Source: Planctomycetota bacterium (GTDB lineage: Bacteria > Planctomycetota > MHYJ01 > JACQXL01). From it: DNA of 63,805 nucleotides. How positions within the stretch are numbered: position 1 is the first letter of the stretch; every line of letters begins with the position of its first letter. Shown piece after piece: positions 41,064 through 49,570 of the stretch. Below the pieces are notes generated by a model. That model searched no databases. It saw only the letters and a list, made by a program, of their open reading frames with translations, and was not told the origin of the DNA. Location: NCBI GenBank assembly GCA_016235865.1, contig JACRIK010000002.1, positions 71,520-135,324 on the forward strand, read 5' to 3'. Made by a program: the position numbers and the translations under genes.

Positions 41064-43580
41064 TTACTCCACATCTTCCGGCGCGACGGTGGCGACCGAG
41101 ACAAGTTTGTCACCCGGTTGCAACTTTATCAGCCGGACGCCCTGGGTATTGCGGCCAATAGTCCTGATGTCGGTCACCGGCATACGCATGGCTGTGCCTT
41201 TGATGGTGATGAGAATCAGTTCGTCTTTGTCGGTGACGGTCTTGAGGCCGATGACCTTGCCGTTGCGGTCTGAGGCCTTGATGTTCCTGACTCCGGTGCC
41301 GCCCCGGCGCTGTAAGCGATATTCCTCAAACGGGGTGCGCTTGCCGTATCCGTTTTCGCAGGTGGTCAGTAATGAGCCGTCTTTTTCAATCAGAATCATA
41401 TCCTTGACCACGTCGCCTTTGCGGAGTTTGATGCCCTGAACTCCGTAGGTGGCCCGGCCGGTGGCGCGGACGTTTTCCTCGGCGAACCGGATGGACATGC
41501 CTTCCTGGGTGCCCAGGATGATGTGGTCCTTGCCGGATGAGACCCGGACGCCGATGAGGCGGTCCCCGCCCGAACGACCGGAGTCATTCGGTCGGGCGGG
41601 CTTGTCATCTAATTTCAATGCGATGATGCCGCCTTTTTGCGGGTTGCCGTAGTCCTTGAGTTCGGTTTTCTTGACCAGCCCGGATTCGGTGGCCATGACC
41701 AGGAATCCCTTGGTAAAGTCATTGACCGGGATGGCGTCGGTAATCTTTTCGTTCTGGTTGAAGCGGATGATGTTGACGATAGAGCGGCCCTTGGCCGTCC
41801 GGGCCATCTCTGGCAGGTCATAGACCTTGACCCAGTGGACCTTGCCGATGGAGGTGAAGAACAGGATATAGTCGTGGGTCGAGGCGATGAAGATATGTTC
41901 GGTAAAATCGCCTTCTTTCGTCTCGGCGCCGATAACGCCCTTGCCGCCCCGGGCCTGTTTCCGGTAGCTGGTCAGCGGCACGCGCTTGACATAGCCCTCG
42001 TGGCTGATGACCACGGCCACATCTTCCTTGGTGATGAGTTCCTCCAGGACGAACTCCTTGACATCGCGTTTGAGGATTTCGCTCCGGCGCTTGTCGGCGT
42101 ATTTTTCTTTGAGTTCGTAGAGGTCTTCCTTGATGATGTCCAAGACCAGGTCGTTGTCGGCCAGGATGGCTTTGTAGTCGGTGATTTCTTCCTTGTGCTT
42201 TTTGATGTCGGCTTCCAGTTTCTCCCGTTCCAGTCCGGTCAGTTTCTGCAGGCGCATCTGGAGGATGGCCTCGGCTTGGATTTCACTGAGCGAGTATTTT
42301 TCTATGAGTTTGACTCGGGCCTCGTCCGGGGACTTGGAGCGCTTGATTAATTTGATGATGTCGTCGATATTATCCACCGCGATGTACAGGCCTTCTAAAA
42401 TGTGCAACTCGGCTTCGGCCTTGTCCAGGAGATACTTGGTCCGGCGGCGGATGATTTCTATTCTATGGTCTTTGTAGGCCACTAATATCTGCTTGAGGTT
42501 AAGCAGCAGCGGCCGGCTGTTGACCAGGGCAATCATGATGATGCTGAAATTGTCCTGCAAGGGCGTGTTTTCATAGAGCTGGTTGATGGTAATCTGGGGC
42601 TCTTCGCCGCGCTTGATTTCCACCACGATGCGCATGCCGTCCCGGTCGCTTTCGTCACGGATGTCCGAGACGCCCTGGATGCGGTTGTCCTTGACTAATT
42701 GGGCGATGCGTTCGATAATCTTGTTCTTTTCCTGGTTGTAGGGGATTTCGGTCACGACCACATTGGTCCGGCCGCCCTTGACTTCTTCGGTGCTGATTTT
42801 AGCCCGGACCGTGATGATGCCCCGGCCGGTTTTATAGGCGTCGATGATGCCTTTGTTGCCGCAGATGGTGCCGCCGGTCGGGAAGTCCGGCCCTTTGACG
42901 ATTTCCATCAGCTCTTCTATTTCCACCTCGGGTTTTTCGATGACCTTGACAATGCCGTCCACCACCTCGCCTAAATTATGGGGCGGGATGCTGGTGGCCA
43001 TGCCGACGGCGATGCCGGATGAGCCGTTGCAGAGCAGGTTCGGGAACGCCGAGGGCAGGACGGTCGGCTCTTCGCGGGTCTCGTCGTAGTTGGGCACCAT
43101 GTCAACCGTGTTCTTGTCCAGGTCTTCCAGCATCTTGGACGAGAAATCGGTCAGCCGGGCCTCGGTGTAACGCATAGCGGCCGGCGGGTCGCCGTCAATC
43201 GAACCGAAGTTGCCCTGGCCGTCCACTAATATGTATCGGCAGGCAAAGTCCTGGGCCATTCTGACCAGGGTCGGATAGACCACCTGTTCGCCGTGTGGGT
43301 GGTAGTTGCCCGAGGTATCGCCGGCAATCTTAGCGCACTTGCGGTGTTTGGAGCGCGGGCCGAGATTGAGGTCGTTCATGGCGATGAGGATGCGGCGCTG
43401 GGAGGGTTTCAGGCCGTCGCGCACATCCGGCAGGGCCCGGGAAACGATGACGCTCATGGCGTAGGTGAGATAGGAATTCTTCATCTCATCTTCGATGCCG
43501 ATGTCCACGACCGAGGTCGGGTTGGGAAGGGCATTCTTGTCAACTGCATCCGATTCTGGCTTTTTGGAATCTTTAGACAT
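41064..43580 (-). CDS. gyrA: DNA gyrase subunit A
   Basis: The breakage-reunion subunit of gyrase; 838 residues. The DNA-gate start has [29 protein letters not shown] and the catalytic Tyr138 in MRYTEARL. The C-terminal beta-pinwheel carries a GyrA-box-like QARGGKGV (about residue 560) and further repeats up to [13 protein letters not shown], which supports gyrase over topoisomerase IV. The positions equal to E. coli Ser83 and Asp87 are Gln and Pro here. CGGAGAATGATTA precedes the ATG. gyrB is not in the window. Three hairpins lie upstream. Confidence 0.95.
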   Translation of the reverse strand: MSKDSKKPESDAVDKNALPNPTSVVDIGIEDEMKNSYLTYAMSVIVSRALPDVRDGLKPSQRRILIAMNDLNLGPRSKHRKCAKIAGDTSGNYHPHGEQVVYPTLVRMAQDFACRYILVDGQGNFGSIDGDPPAAMRYTEARLTDFSSKMLEDLDKNTVDMVPNYDETREEPTVLPSAFPNLLCNGSSGIAVGMATSIPPHNLGEVVDGIVKVIEKPEVEIEELMEIVKGPDFPTGGTICGNKGIIDAYKTGRGIITVRAKISTEEVKGGRTNVVVTEIPYNQEKNKIIERIAQLVKDNRIQGVSDIRDESDRDGMRIVVEIKRGEEPQITINQLYENTPLQDNFSIIMIALVNSRPLLLNLKQILVAYKDHRIEIIRRRTKYLLDKAEAELHILEGLYIAVDNIDDIIKLIKRSKSPDEARVKLIEKYSLSEIQAEAILQMRLQKLTGLEREKLEADIKKHKEEITDYKAILADNDLVLDIIKEDLYELKEKYADKRRSEILKRDVKEFVLEELITKEDVAVVISHEGYVKRVPLTSYRKQARGGKGVIGAETKEGDFTEHIFIASTHDYILFFTSIGKVHWVKVYDLPEMARTAKGRSIVNIIRFNQNEKITDAIPVNDFTKGFLVMATESGLVKKTELKDYGNPQKGGIIALKLDDKPARPNDSGRSGGDRLIGVRVSSGKDHIILGTQEGMSIRFAEENVRATGRATYGVQGIKLRKGDVVKDMILIEKDGSLLTTCENGYGKRTPFEEYRLQRRGGTGVRNIKASDRNGKVIGLKTVTDKDELILITIKGTAMRMPVTDIRTIGRNTQGVRLIKLQPGDKLVSVATVAPEDVE

Positions 43581-43605
43581 TAATCATTCTCCGTTCTAAC
43601 TACCA

Positions 43606-43758
43606 GATAGGCACTCGCTTCGCTCGTGCAACTATCTCCCTTCGGGCAGCACTCAAAATTTCTTGAGTGCTGGGTCGTATCTTTTCTTTAGCATATCGTA
43701 GTCCAGTACTTAACCCGAAAGGTTAAGTGCTGTCGGAATTTCATTATTGAAATTCCGA
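43606..43758. repeat. Series of hairpins between gmhB and gyrA
   Basis: Three strong inverted repeats: CAGCACTCAAAATTTCTTGAGTGCTG (as CAGCACTCAA and TTGAGTGCTG), AGTACTTAACC/GGTTAAGTGCT, and TCGGAATTTCA/TGAAATTCCGA (43733-43758), the last overlapping the end of gmhB. A fourth, weaker one (GATAGGCAC...GTGCAACTATC) lies nearest gyrA. None has a T tract. Confidence 0.65.
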
Positions 43759-44313
43759 TACGACAAATTTACACGCCTTTAATAAGCTGCCACTGATAAA
43801 GGCAGGTTCTTTTCTGTTTATTTCTTTTAAGGTCTTCCGTCCGTAACCGGTCAACAATAATATAAATCTGATGCGCATCTTCCGGGCCGCGCCCATATCG
43901 CGCCGGGTATCGCCGATAAAGAACGACTGTTTCGGGTCCACCCGGAAATCCCTTATCGCCTTTTTGAGCATTCCGGGCTCTGGTTTCCGGCAGTCGCAGG
44001 CCTTAGTAAAACGTTTGACAGTCCCTCTGGTCGGATGATGCGGGCAATAATAAATCCCGTCCAGCCGGACGCCATTTTTAGCCAGCAGGCCTTTTAGTTT
44101 CCGGTGGATAAGATGCAGCCCTGTTTCCGGAATCAGGCCGCGGGCAATCAGCGACTGGTTGGTTACGACAATTAATTTATATCCGGCCTGCCGGAGCAGT
44201 TTCAATGCCTCGGGGACATTTTTATACAGCCGCAACTGGGCCGGCCGGGTCAGGTCTCCTTTAATTTCGTAGTTGAGGGTGCCATCGCGGTCCAGAAAAA
44301 CGGCTTTGGTCAT
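43744..44313 (-). CDS. gmhB: HAD-family D-glycero-D-manno-heptose-1,7-bisphosphate phosphatase type
   Basis: A 189-residue histidinol-phosphatase-like HAD phosphatase. HAD motif I is FLDRDGTLN, motif II VVTNQS, motif III RKPEPGMLKKAI and motif IV FIGDTRRDM. The zinc loop CPHHPTRG...CDCRKPEP (CxH...CxC) marks the GmhB subgroup, which removes the C7 phosphate in ADP-heptose synthesis for LPS. Some relatives act on other sugar phosphates. The ATG at 44313 (MTKAVFLDRDGT) is preferred over an upstream ATG at 44337, since motif I is normally near the start. Confidence 0.88.
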   Translation of the reverse strand: MTKAVFLDRDGTLNYEIKGDLTRPAQLRLYKNVPEALKLLRQAGYKLIVVTNQSLIARGLIPETGLHLIHRKLKGLLAKNGVRLDGIYYCPHHPTRGTVKRFTKACDCRKPEPGMLKKAIRDFRVDPKQSFFIGDTRRDMGAARKMRIRFILLLTGYGRKTLKEINRKEPAFISGSLLKACKFVVSEFQ

Positions 44314-44368
44314 AGATAAAAGTTGACAAACCCTCAAGTAATTAGTAAATCCCTTTAGTCAAAAATAA

Positions 44369-44442
44369 GCCAGGGTAGCTCAGCCCGGTAGAGCAGGAGA
44401 TTCATAAGCTCCTGGTCGTGGGTTCAAATCCCACCCCTGGCA
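44369..44442 (+). tRNA. tRNA-Met (anticodon CAT; elongator Met, or Ile2)
   Basis: Acceptor GCCAGGG (44369-44375) pairs with CCCTGGC (44435-44441), discriminator A at 44442. The anticodon arm is GGAGATTCATAAGCTCC with CAT; its inner pair is A-G. The T arm is GTGGGTTCAAATCCCAC. All seven acceptor pairs are present, unlike the initiator. A lysidine-modified Ile tRNA has the same anticodon and cannot be excluded. Confidence 0.92.
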
Positions 44443-44467
44443 TTGCCATAATCACGATAAAAAATCA

Positions 44468-44574
44468 ATAAGCTCCTGGTCGTGGGTTTCCCGAAATAAT
44501 TCCCGACATTCGTCGAGGCGGAGTTTATCCAGCTTCGGCGGGACTGCGGCTTCGCAAATCCCACCCCTGGCATT
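44468..44574 (+). pseudogene. Duplicated 3' half of tRNA-Met, split by a 66-bp insertion
   Basis: Bases 44468-44488 repeat the tRNA from ATAAGCTCC to GGGTT, and 44555-44574 repeat CAAATCCCACCCCTGGCATT. The offset to the real tRNA is 64 bases. The 66 bases between (44489-44554) contain CCCGACATTCGTCG and CGGCGGGAC, like the dispersed TCCCGA hairpins, and fall exactly in the T loop. Confidence 0.85.
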
Positions 44575-44582
44575 TTACCTTT

Positions 44583-44771
44583 CTACTTCGTCTCGCCGCC
44601 CTTGAAGATTGACAGCGCGATAGAGAACAGCAGGCAGACGATGGTGAATTCAATAAACGACCTGGCCGGTATATGTCCCAGCGGGAAGACCACGTCCAGT
44701 ACCCCCATAATCATGGCCAGAAATAGTCCCAGTCCGGCGGCCACCATAAACAACAGTGCTAATGCCTTCAT
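44583..44771 (-). CDS. Small membrane protein
   Basis: A 62-residue protein with two hydrophobic segments, ALALLFMVAAGLGLFLAMIM and FIEFTIVCLLFSIALSIF, joined by a short polar stretch (PLGHIPARS). GGAGGT lies six bases before the ATG, a strong signal for a real gene. No family recognised. Behind it lies the leader element at 44781-44915 with two copies of the TAATCCCG hairpin, like the leader of the ARPP-1 gene. Possible role: membrane accessory peptide; not established. Confidence 0.7.
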   Translation of the reverse strand: MKALALLFMVAAGLGLFLAMIMGVLDVVFPLGHIPARSFIEFTIVCLLFSIALSIFKGGETK

Positions 44772-44780
44772 TGCATACCT

Positions 44781-44915
44781 CCTTAGAGCCAGTTAGAAGC
44801 GCAGCGACTTACTGGCTCTTATCCCGACAGTTTTTGTCGGGATTAGAGCATCGCGCGTTATCTGGTTCTTATCCCGACAGATTCGTTTCGCTCACTGCGA
44901 GCGAATGCCGGGATT
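44781..44915 (-). promoter_or_regulatory. Two TAATCCCG...GTCGGGATAAG hairpins in the leader of the small membrane protein gene
   Basis: Copy one at 44818-44845 and copy two at 44868-44915 (with a nested CGCTCGCAGTGAGCG loop). On the reverse strand each is TAATCCCG...GTCGGGATAAGA. They are joined by ATAACGCGC. A further AGCCAGT...ACTGGCT hairpin adjoins the GGAGGT ribosome-binding site. Confidence 0.55.
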
Positions 44916-45009
44916 ACATATACTGAATAATCATATATTTCTTTGATAAAATCAAGTTTTTGTATACATAATGTAGCGCTTAAAATAGCAGTCAAGGAAG
45001 AATAAATAT

Positions 45010-46017
45010 ATGGAACTGTTTAATGTATTGCCGCCGGCGTCAATTCTGGTTATTATTGTCGGGCTGCTTATCCTGAGCGCCTGCTTTTCGGCCACCGAGA
45101 TTGCCATGTTTTCGTTCCGCAAGACCAAGCTGGCCATGATGGTGAAACAGCAGAATAAAACCGCGATATTAATCCAGAAGATTCTGTCCGAGCCGGATAA
45201 GCTGCTGGGCACGATTTTAATCGGCAATAACATCGTCAATACCAGCGCCTCGGTCCTGGCCACGGCCCTGGCCCTGTATTTCTTCGGGGAAAACGGTATC
45301 TTTGTCGCCATGGTGGTCATGACCGTTATCCTGATACAATTCGGGGAGGTCATGCCCAAGGTCCTGGCTAGCCAGTACTGGGAGCGGTTCTCGTTCGCCA
45401 CGGCCCGGCCGATAAGAATTCTCTATTATGTTTTTTATCCGATAAACATGCTCATCTCGGCCATCAGCCGGCTGGCATTAATGCCCTTTAATATAAAAAT
45501 CCAGCACCGCAAGCCGATGATTACCAAGGAGGAGCTCAAGCACATCGTTTCGTTATCCACGGAAAGCGGGCATCTCCAGGAGTCCGAGACGTTCCTGCTG
45601 ATGAATGTCTTTGAGTTTACCGACCGGCTGGTCAGCGAGGTAATGATTCCCAGGGAGAAGATGGTGGCGCTTGACATAGCTCTTCCGCCTGATAAGATAA
45701 CGGAATTTATTATGGAAAGACATTATACCCGAATACCGGTTTACGAGAATGACGTGGATAACATCATCGGGGTGTTGCATATAAAAGATTATTTTAATGT
45801 GGTCTGCTATAAGGATATTATTGCCACGATTGACCTGCTGAGGAAGCCGTTCTTCGTTTCCGAGAAGGCCCGGATTAGCGAGCTCCTGAAAGAATTCCAG
45901 AAGAGACATGTGCACCTGGCGATTGTCCGGGACGACGACAATAAGACGGTCGGCCTGATTACCCTGGAAAACATCATGGAACAGATAGTCGGGGAAATCA
46001 GGGACGAACATAAGTAA
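45010..46017 (+). CDS. CNNM/CorC-HlyC family membrane protein with CBS domains
   Basis: A 335-residue protein of the DUF21 + CBS architecture, linked to magnesium/cation transport or resistance. The DUF21 part has membrane helices SILVIIVGLLILSACFSATE, IGNNIVNTSASVLATALAL and FVAMVVMTVILIQFGEVMPK. VMIPREKMVALD leads into two CBS domains (RIPVYENDVDNIIGVLHIKD; HLAIVRDDDNKTVGLITLEN). The C-terminal CorC_HlyC domain found in many relatives is absent, ending at IVGEIRDEH. A TTGATA...CATAAT pair at 44943-44972 (18-bp spacer) is a possible promoter. Confidence 0.88.
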   Translation: MELFNVLPPASILVIIVGLLILSACFSATEIAMFSFRKTKLAMMVKQQNKTAILIQKILSEPDKLLGTILIGNNIVNTSASVLATALALYFFGENGIFVAMVVMTVILIQFGEVMPKVLASQYWERFSFATARPIRILYYVFYPINMLISAISRLALMPFNIKIQHRKPMITKEELKHIVSLSTESGHLQESETFLLMNVFEFTDRLVSEVMIPREKMVALDIALPPDKITEFIMERHYTRIPVYENDVDNIIGVLHIKDYFNVVCYKDIIATIDLLRKPFFVSEKARISELLKEFQKRHVHLAIVRDDDNKTVGLITLENIMEQIVGEIRDEHK

Positions 46018-46094
46018 AAACTTGATTTATTATGGTAAATCGTGTAAATAGTTTATTCTAAACATTCGTTTAATTTAATAGCAGGGAGAGATTA

Positions 46095-47384
46095 ATGCAG
46101 ACAGAAGTAAAAGAAATCGGTCCGTGCAAGGTGCAGATTAAAATCGAGATGCCGCCGGACAAGATTAAGGAAAAGCTGGAGGCCAAGTATACGGATTTTG
46201 TGGCCTCGGCCACGGTGCCGGGATTCCGCAAAGGCCTGGCGCCCCGCAGTTTGATTGAACGCAAGTTCGGCAAGGATATCCGGGACGAGGTCAAGAACGA
46301 CCTGATAATTTCTTCCTGCGCCGATGCCTTCAAGGAGAAAAACCTCAAGCCGGTGGCTGACCCGGAAATAGATTTTGACAAGATTGTGTTTGACGAGACC
46401 AAGCCGCTGTCCTTTGACGTGGTGGTGGAGGTCGAGCCGACCATCAATCTGACCGAATACGCCGGCATCAAGGTCAAGAAAGTGCCGGTAGAAGTAACCG
46501 AGAAGGATATTGATACCGCGCTGGAGGCAATCCGCCAGCAGAACGGCGAATGGCAGGTGCTGGCCAAAGAGAAAGCCAAAAAAGGCGATATGCTGGTCTT
46601 CAGCCAGGAGACCTTCGTGGACGGCAAGCATGTTCATCAGAACGAGAATTCCACTATGATTATCGGCCAGGATGTGAAATTCTTCGGCAAGCCCTCGGCT
46701 GATATCGGCAATTCCCTGAATGATATGAAGGCGGGCGATTCCAAGGAAATCAAGATGAAGGTGCCGGATGACGCCGAGAAGGCCGAATACCGCGGTAAGG
46801 ATGCCACCCTGAAAATCACGGTCAAGGAAGTCAAGCGGATTAATATTCCCAAACTGACCGAGGAATGGGCCAAGCAAATCGGATTTGAGTCCGTTAGCAA
46901 GATGAAGGAAGAGGTCAAGAAGCGGCTGCTGGTCCAGAAGGCCAAGGACGCCGAGTATAAAGTCGAGAGCCAGGTGCTGGATGCGATTCTGGAAAAGACG
47001 CCGTTCCAGTTACCGGCCAGTCTGGTTAATGAAGGCGTAAATTACACGCTACGGCGCTGGACCACCCAGATGCTCATGGAAGGGCATCCGGAAAAGGAAG
47101 TCGCGGCCGACCTGGAAAACCTGAAAGCCAAGGCCAAGGATGCGGCCGAAAGGGATATCCGAATCCAGTTTATCAGCGACCATATCGCCAAGAAAGAAAA
47201 GATATTTGTTACCGAGGACGAGGTCAGCCAGCGGATAAACGAACTGGCCGGCCGCTACCGCAAATGGCCCAATGAAATCAGGAAATATTACGAGGAGAAC
47301 CATATGATGGGCCAGTTACGCACCGACATCCGCGAGGAGAAGGTCCGGAAACTGTTGAGGGAAAAAGCGGTTATTACGGATTAG
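46095..47384 (+). CDS. tig: Trigger factor
   Basis: A ribosome-associated chaperone binding at the polypeptide exit. The ribosome-binding motif GFRKGLAPRSLIERKFG lies near residue 45. A PPIase-like middle domain (GDMLVFSQETFVDGKHVHQN ... GKDATLKITVKEVKRINIP) follows. The C-terminal arms start at LTEEWAKQIGFESVSKMKEE. Its 429 residues are normal size. It precedes clpP and clpX in the common tig-clpP-clpX order; the gap to clpP holds a palindromic repeat. GCAGGGAGAG precedes the ATG. Confidence 0.94.
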   Translation: MQTEVKEIGPCKVQIKIEMPPDKIKEKLEAKYTDFVASATVPGFRKGLAPRSLIERKFGKDIRDEVKNDLIISSCADAFKEKNLKPVADPEIDFDKIVFDETKPLSFDVVVEVEPTINLTEYAGIKVKKVPVEVTEKDIDTALEAIRQQNGEWQVLAKEKAKKGDMLVFSQETFVDGKHVHQNENSTMIIGQDVKFFGKPSADIGNSLNDMKAGDSKEIKMKVPDDAEKAEYRGKDATLKITVKEVKRINIPKLTEEWAKQIGFESVSKMKEEVKKRLLVQKAKDAEYKVESQVLDAILEKTPFQLPASLVNEGVNYTLRRWTTQMLMEGHPEKEVAADLENLKAKAKDAAERDIRIQFISDHIAKKEKIFVTEDEVSQRINELAGRYRKWPNEIRKYYEENHMMGQLRTDIREEKVRKLLREKAVITD

Positions 47385-47407
47385 TTATTAAGAGTACGTA
47401 ACAAAAT

Positions 47408-47496
47408 GAGATTGCTTCGCTTACGCTCGCAATGACAGTCATTGCGAGGAGCGAACAATGTGAGCGACGAAGCAATCTCGACATTCATTCTGTCGA
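47408..47496. repeat. Palindromic dispersed repeat between tig and clpP
   Basis: GAGATTGCTTCG (47408) to CGAAGCAATCTC (ends 47479) form the arms, with CTCGCAATGACAGTCATTGCGAG in the middle. A small hairpin TCGACATTCATTCTGTCGA follows (47478-47496). A relative with the same core (CTCGCAATGATGTCATTGCGAG) is at 63361-63470. Confidence 0.8.
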
Positions 47497-47523
47497 ACGT
47501 TCTAAGTAAAAGGAGTTGTTATT

Positions 47524-48132
47524 ATGAGTTATCTGACGCCAATCGTGATTGAAAAGAGCGGCAAGGGCGAGCGCGCCTATGACATCTGGTCGCGCCTGCT
47601 AAAAGACCGGATCGTCTTTATCGGCGGGCCGATTGACGACTATGTGGCTAATCTGATTATCGCCCAGATTCTGTTCCTCCAGATGGAGAACAAGAATCAG
47701 AGTATCGACCTGTATATCAATTCGCCGGGCGGTTCGGTCACGGCCGGGTTAGCCATTTATGATACGATGCAGTTCGTCCAGTGTGACGTGGCCACCTATT
47801 GCATCGGCCAGGCCTCGAGCATGGGCGCGGTATTGCTGGCCGCCGGCACCAAAGGCAAGCGCAGCTGCCTGCCGCACGCCCGGGTGATGATTCACCAGCC
47901 CTGGGGCGGCGTCCAGGGCACGGCTCAGGATATCAAAATCCAGGCCGAAGAAATCATCAAACTCAAGCAAAAAATAAATCTGATTCTGGCCAAACATACC
48001 GGTCAATCCCTGGAGAAGATAGAAAAAGACACGGACCGCGATTATTTTATGTCGGGTGATGAAGCCAAGAAATACGGATTGATTGACGAGGTTGTGGAAT
48101 CAATGAGAACCAAGCCGGAAGCAAAATCGTAA
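47524..48132 (+). CDS. clpP: ATP-dependent Clp protease proteolytic subunit
   Basis: A serine peptidase that forms a double heptamer working with ClpX. It has 202 residues. Catalytic Ser99 lies in [14 protein letters not shown], His124 in [10 protein letters not shown] and Asp173 in [11 protein letters not shown], all present. [20 protein letters not shown] and [19 protein letters not shown] are typical. AAAAGGAG precedes the ATG at 47524. The stop overlaps the clpX start (TAATG), implying translational coupling. Confidence 0.97.
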   Translation: MSYLTPIVIEKSGKGERAYDIWSRLLKDRIVFIGGPIDDYVANLIIAQILFLQMENKNQSIDLYINSPGGSVTAGLAIYDTMQFVQCDVATYCIGQASSMGAVLLAAGTKGKRSCLPHARVMIHQPWGGVQGTAQDIKIQAEEIIKLKQKINLILAKHTGQSLEKIEKDTDRDYFMSGDEAKKYGLIDEVVESMRTKPEAKS

Positions 48133-49430
48133 TGAAGAAGTCCAAAAAACAGGGCAGCGACAAGACAGTCCGGCCTCCGATAGACGAGAAATGTTCTTTC
48201 TGCGGGCAGACATACCATCCGTCCAATCTGATCCAGGGCCAGTCCGGAACCACTATTTGTTCCGGCTGCGTGGCGGTCTGCGCCCAGATGAACGGCAAGT
48301 CCGCCAAGATCGGGCGCCGTGAGCCGTTCCAAAAGGAAGAACTTTTTAAGAAACTGCTCAGCCCGGCGGAAATCAAGAAGAAACTGGATGAGTACGTGGT
48401 CGGCCAGGACCGGACCAAAAAGATCGTGTCGGTGGCGGTCAACCACCATTACAAGCGGATTCTTAATCCGGTCCATAAGGACGTGGAACTGGAGAAGAGC
48501 AATATCCTGCTGATCGGTCCGACCGGCTGCGGCAAGACGCTGATTGCCCAGACCCTGGCCAAGATTCTTGATGTGCCCTTTGCCATCGGCGATGCCACCA
48601 CATTAACCGAGGCCGGTTACGTGGGCGAGGACGTGGAGAATCTCCTGTTGCGCCTGATCCGGGCCGCGGATTTTGACCTGACCCGGGCCGAACGGGGCAT
48701 TATCTACATCGACGAGATAGACAAAATCGCCCGGACCCACAATAATCCCTCCATCACCCGCGATGTCTCCGGCGAAGGCGTCCAGCAGGGACTGCTTAAG
48801 ATGCTGGAAGGCACGCTTTCCAACGTTCCGCCGCAAGGGGGTCGCAAACATCCGGAACAGGAATACATCCAGATTGACACCAAGCATATCCTGTTTATCG
48901 CCGGCGGCACTTTTGACGGCATAGAAAATTCCGTTTCCCGGCGCATCGGCCGCAAGCAAATCGGTTTTAACGCCGAAACCAAAAACCTGGACGAACTCGG
49001 CTTGGGTGAAATCCTGGCCCATATCGAGCCCGAAGACCTGATGGAGTTCGGAATGATTCCGGAATTCATCGGGCGCTTCCCGGTCAACTGCATCGTCAAG
49101 CCGCTGGATTTGGAGGCCATGATAAGGGTCCTGACCGAACCGCGCAACGCGCTGCTCAGGCAATACCAGACATTTTTCCAGATGGAGAATTCCCGTCTGG
49201 AATTTACCCGCCCGGCGCTGGAGGAGATATCCAAGAAAGCGCTGGCCAAGAAGACCGGGGCCCGGGCTTTGCGGGCTATTATCGAGCAACTCCTGCTGGA
49301 TACGATGTTTGAACTGCCGGATTGCGCCAAGCAGGGCAATTACGTGATTACGCCGGAAATGGTCAAAGGGACCGAGCCGATAAAAGCGCTGGAAGATAAG
49401 GTTTCCACGGCACATAAAAAGGCGTCGTAG
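48132..49430 (+). CDS. clpX: ATP-dependent Clp protease ATP-binding subunit ClpX
   Basis: An AAA+ unfoldase feeding substrates to ClpP. The N-terminal zinc domain has CSFCG and CSGC (about residues 19-44). Walker A is GPTGCGKTLIAQTLAKIL, Walker B IIYIDEIDKIA, and the pore region GYVGEDVENLLLRL. The ClpP-binding IGF loop appears as KQIGFNAETK. The C-terminal sensor 2 segment has AKKTGARALRAIIEQLLLD. It has 432 residues. It starts overlapping the clpP stop. Confidence 0.97.
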   Translation: MKKSKKQGSDKTVRPPIDEKCSFCGQTYHPSNLIQGQSGTTICSGCVAVCAQMNGKSAKIGRREPFQKEELFKKLLSPAEIKKKLDEYVVGQDRTKKIVSVAVNHHYKRILNPVHKDVELEKSNILLIGPTGCGKTLIAQTLAKILDVPFAIGDATTLTEAGYVGEDVENLLLRLIRAADFDLTRAERGIIYIDEIDKIARTHNNPSITRDVSGEGVQQGLLKMLEGTLSNVPPQGGRKHPEQEYIQIDTKHILFIAGGTFDGIENSVSRRIGRKQIGFNAETKNLDELGLGEILAHIEPEDLMEFGMIPEFIGRFPVNCIVKPLDLEAMIRVLTEPRNALLRQYQTFFQMENSRLEFTRPALEEISKKALAKKTGARALRAIIEQLLLDTMFELPDCAKQGNYVITPEMVKGTEPIKALEDKVSTAHKKAS

Positions 49431-49457
49431 ATTTTCTATAATATTCTCTCTACGCTA

Positions 49458-49485
49458 TTGACAAGCAGATAAAATATTGTATAAG
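49458..49485 (+). promoter_or_regulatory. Promoter of the HEAT/macro-domain gene pair
   Basis: TTGACA (49458-49463) and TATAAG (49480-49485) with a 16-bp spacer. Transcription would start near 49492 and leave a leader of about 80 bases with the hairpins at 49500-49554. Confidence 0.7.
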
Positions 49486-49499
49486 AGGGAATAATGAAG

Positions 49500-49554
49500 T
49501 TCCGATATGCATCGGGATAACTGCCACTAATTCGTTATAGGCATAAGTGGCAGT
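49500..49554 (+). promoter_or_regulatory. Leader hairpins upstream of the HEAT-repeat gene
   Basis: TTCCGATATGCATCGGGA is a small hairpin. ACTGCCACT ... AGTGGCAGT (49521-49554) is a second, larger one. AAAGGGATAAATAAAG then leads to the ATG at 49571. The architecture is like the leaders at 10405 and 17405. Confidence 0.5.
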
Positions 49555-49570
49555 AAAGGGATAAATAAAG

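Noticed and set aside
43733-43758. Rho-independent terminator of gmhB
   Set aside because: The stem is strong but overlaps the coding end and lacks a T tract on either strand.
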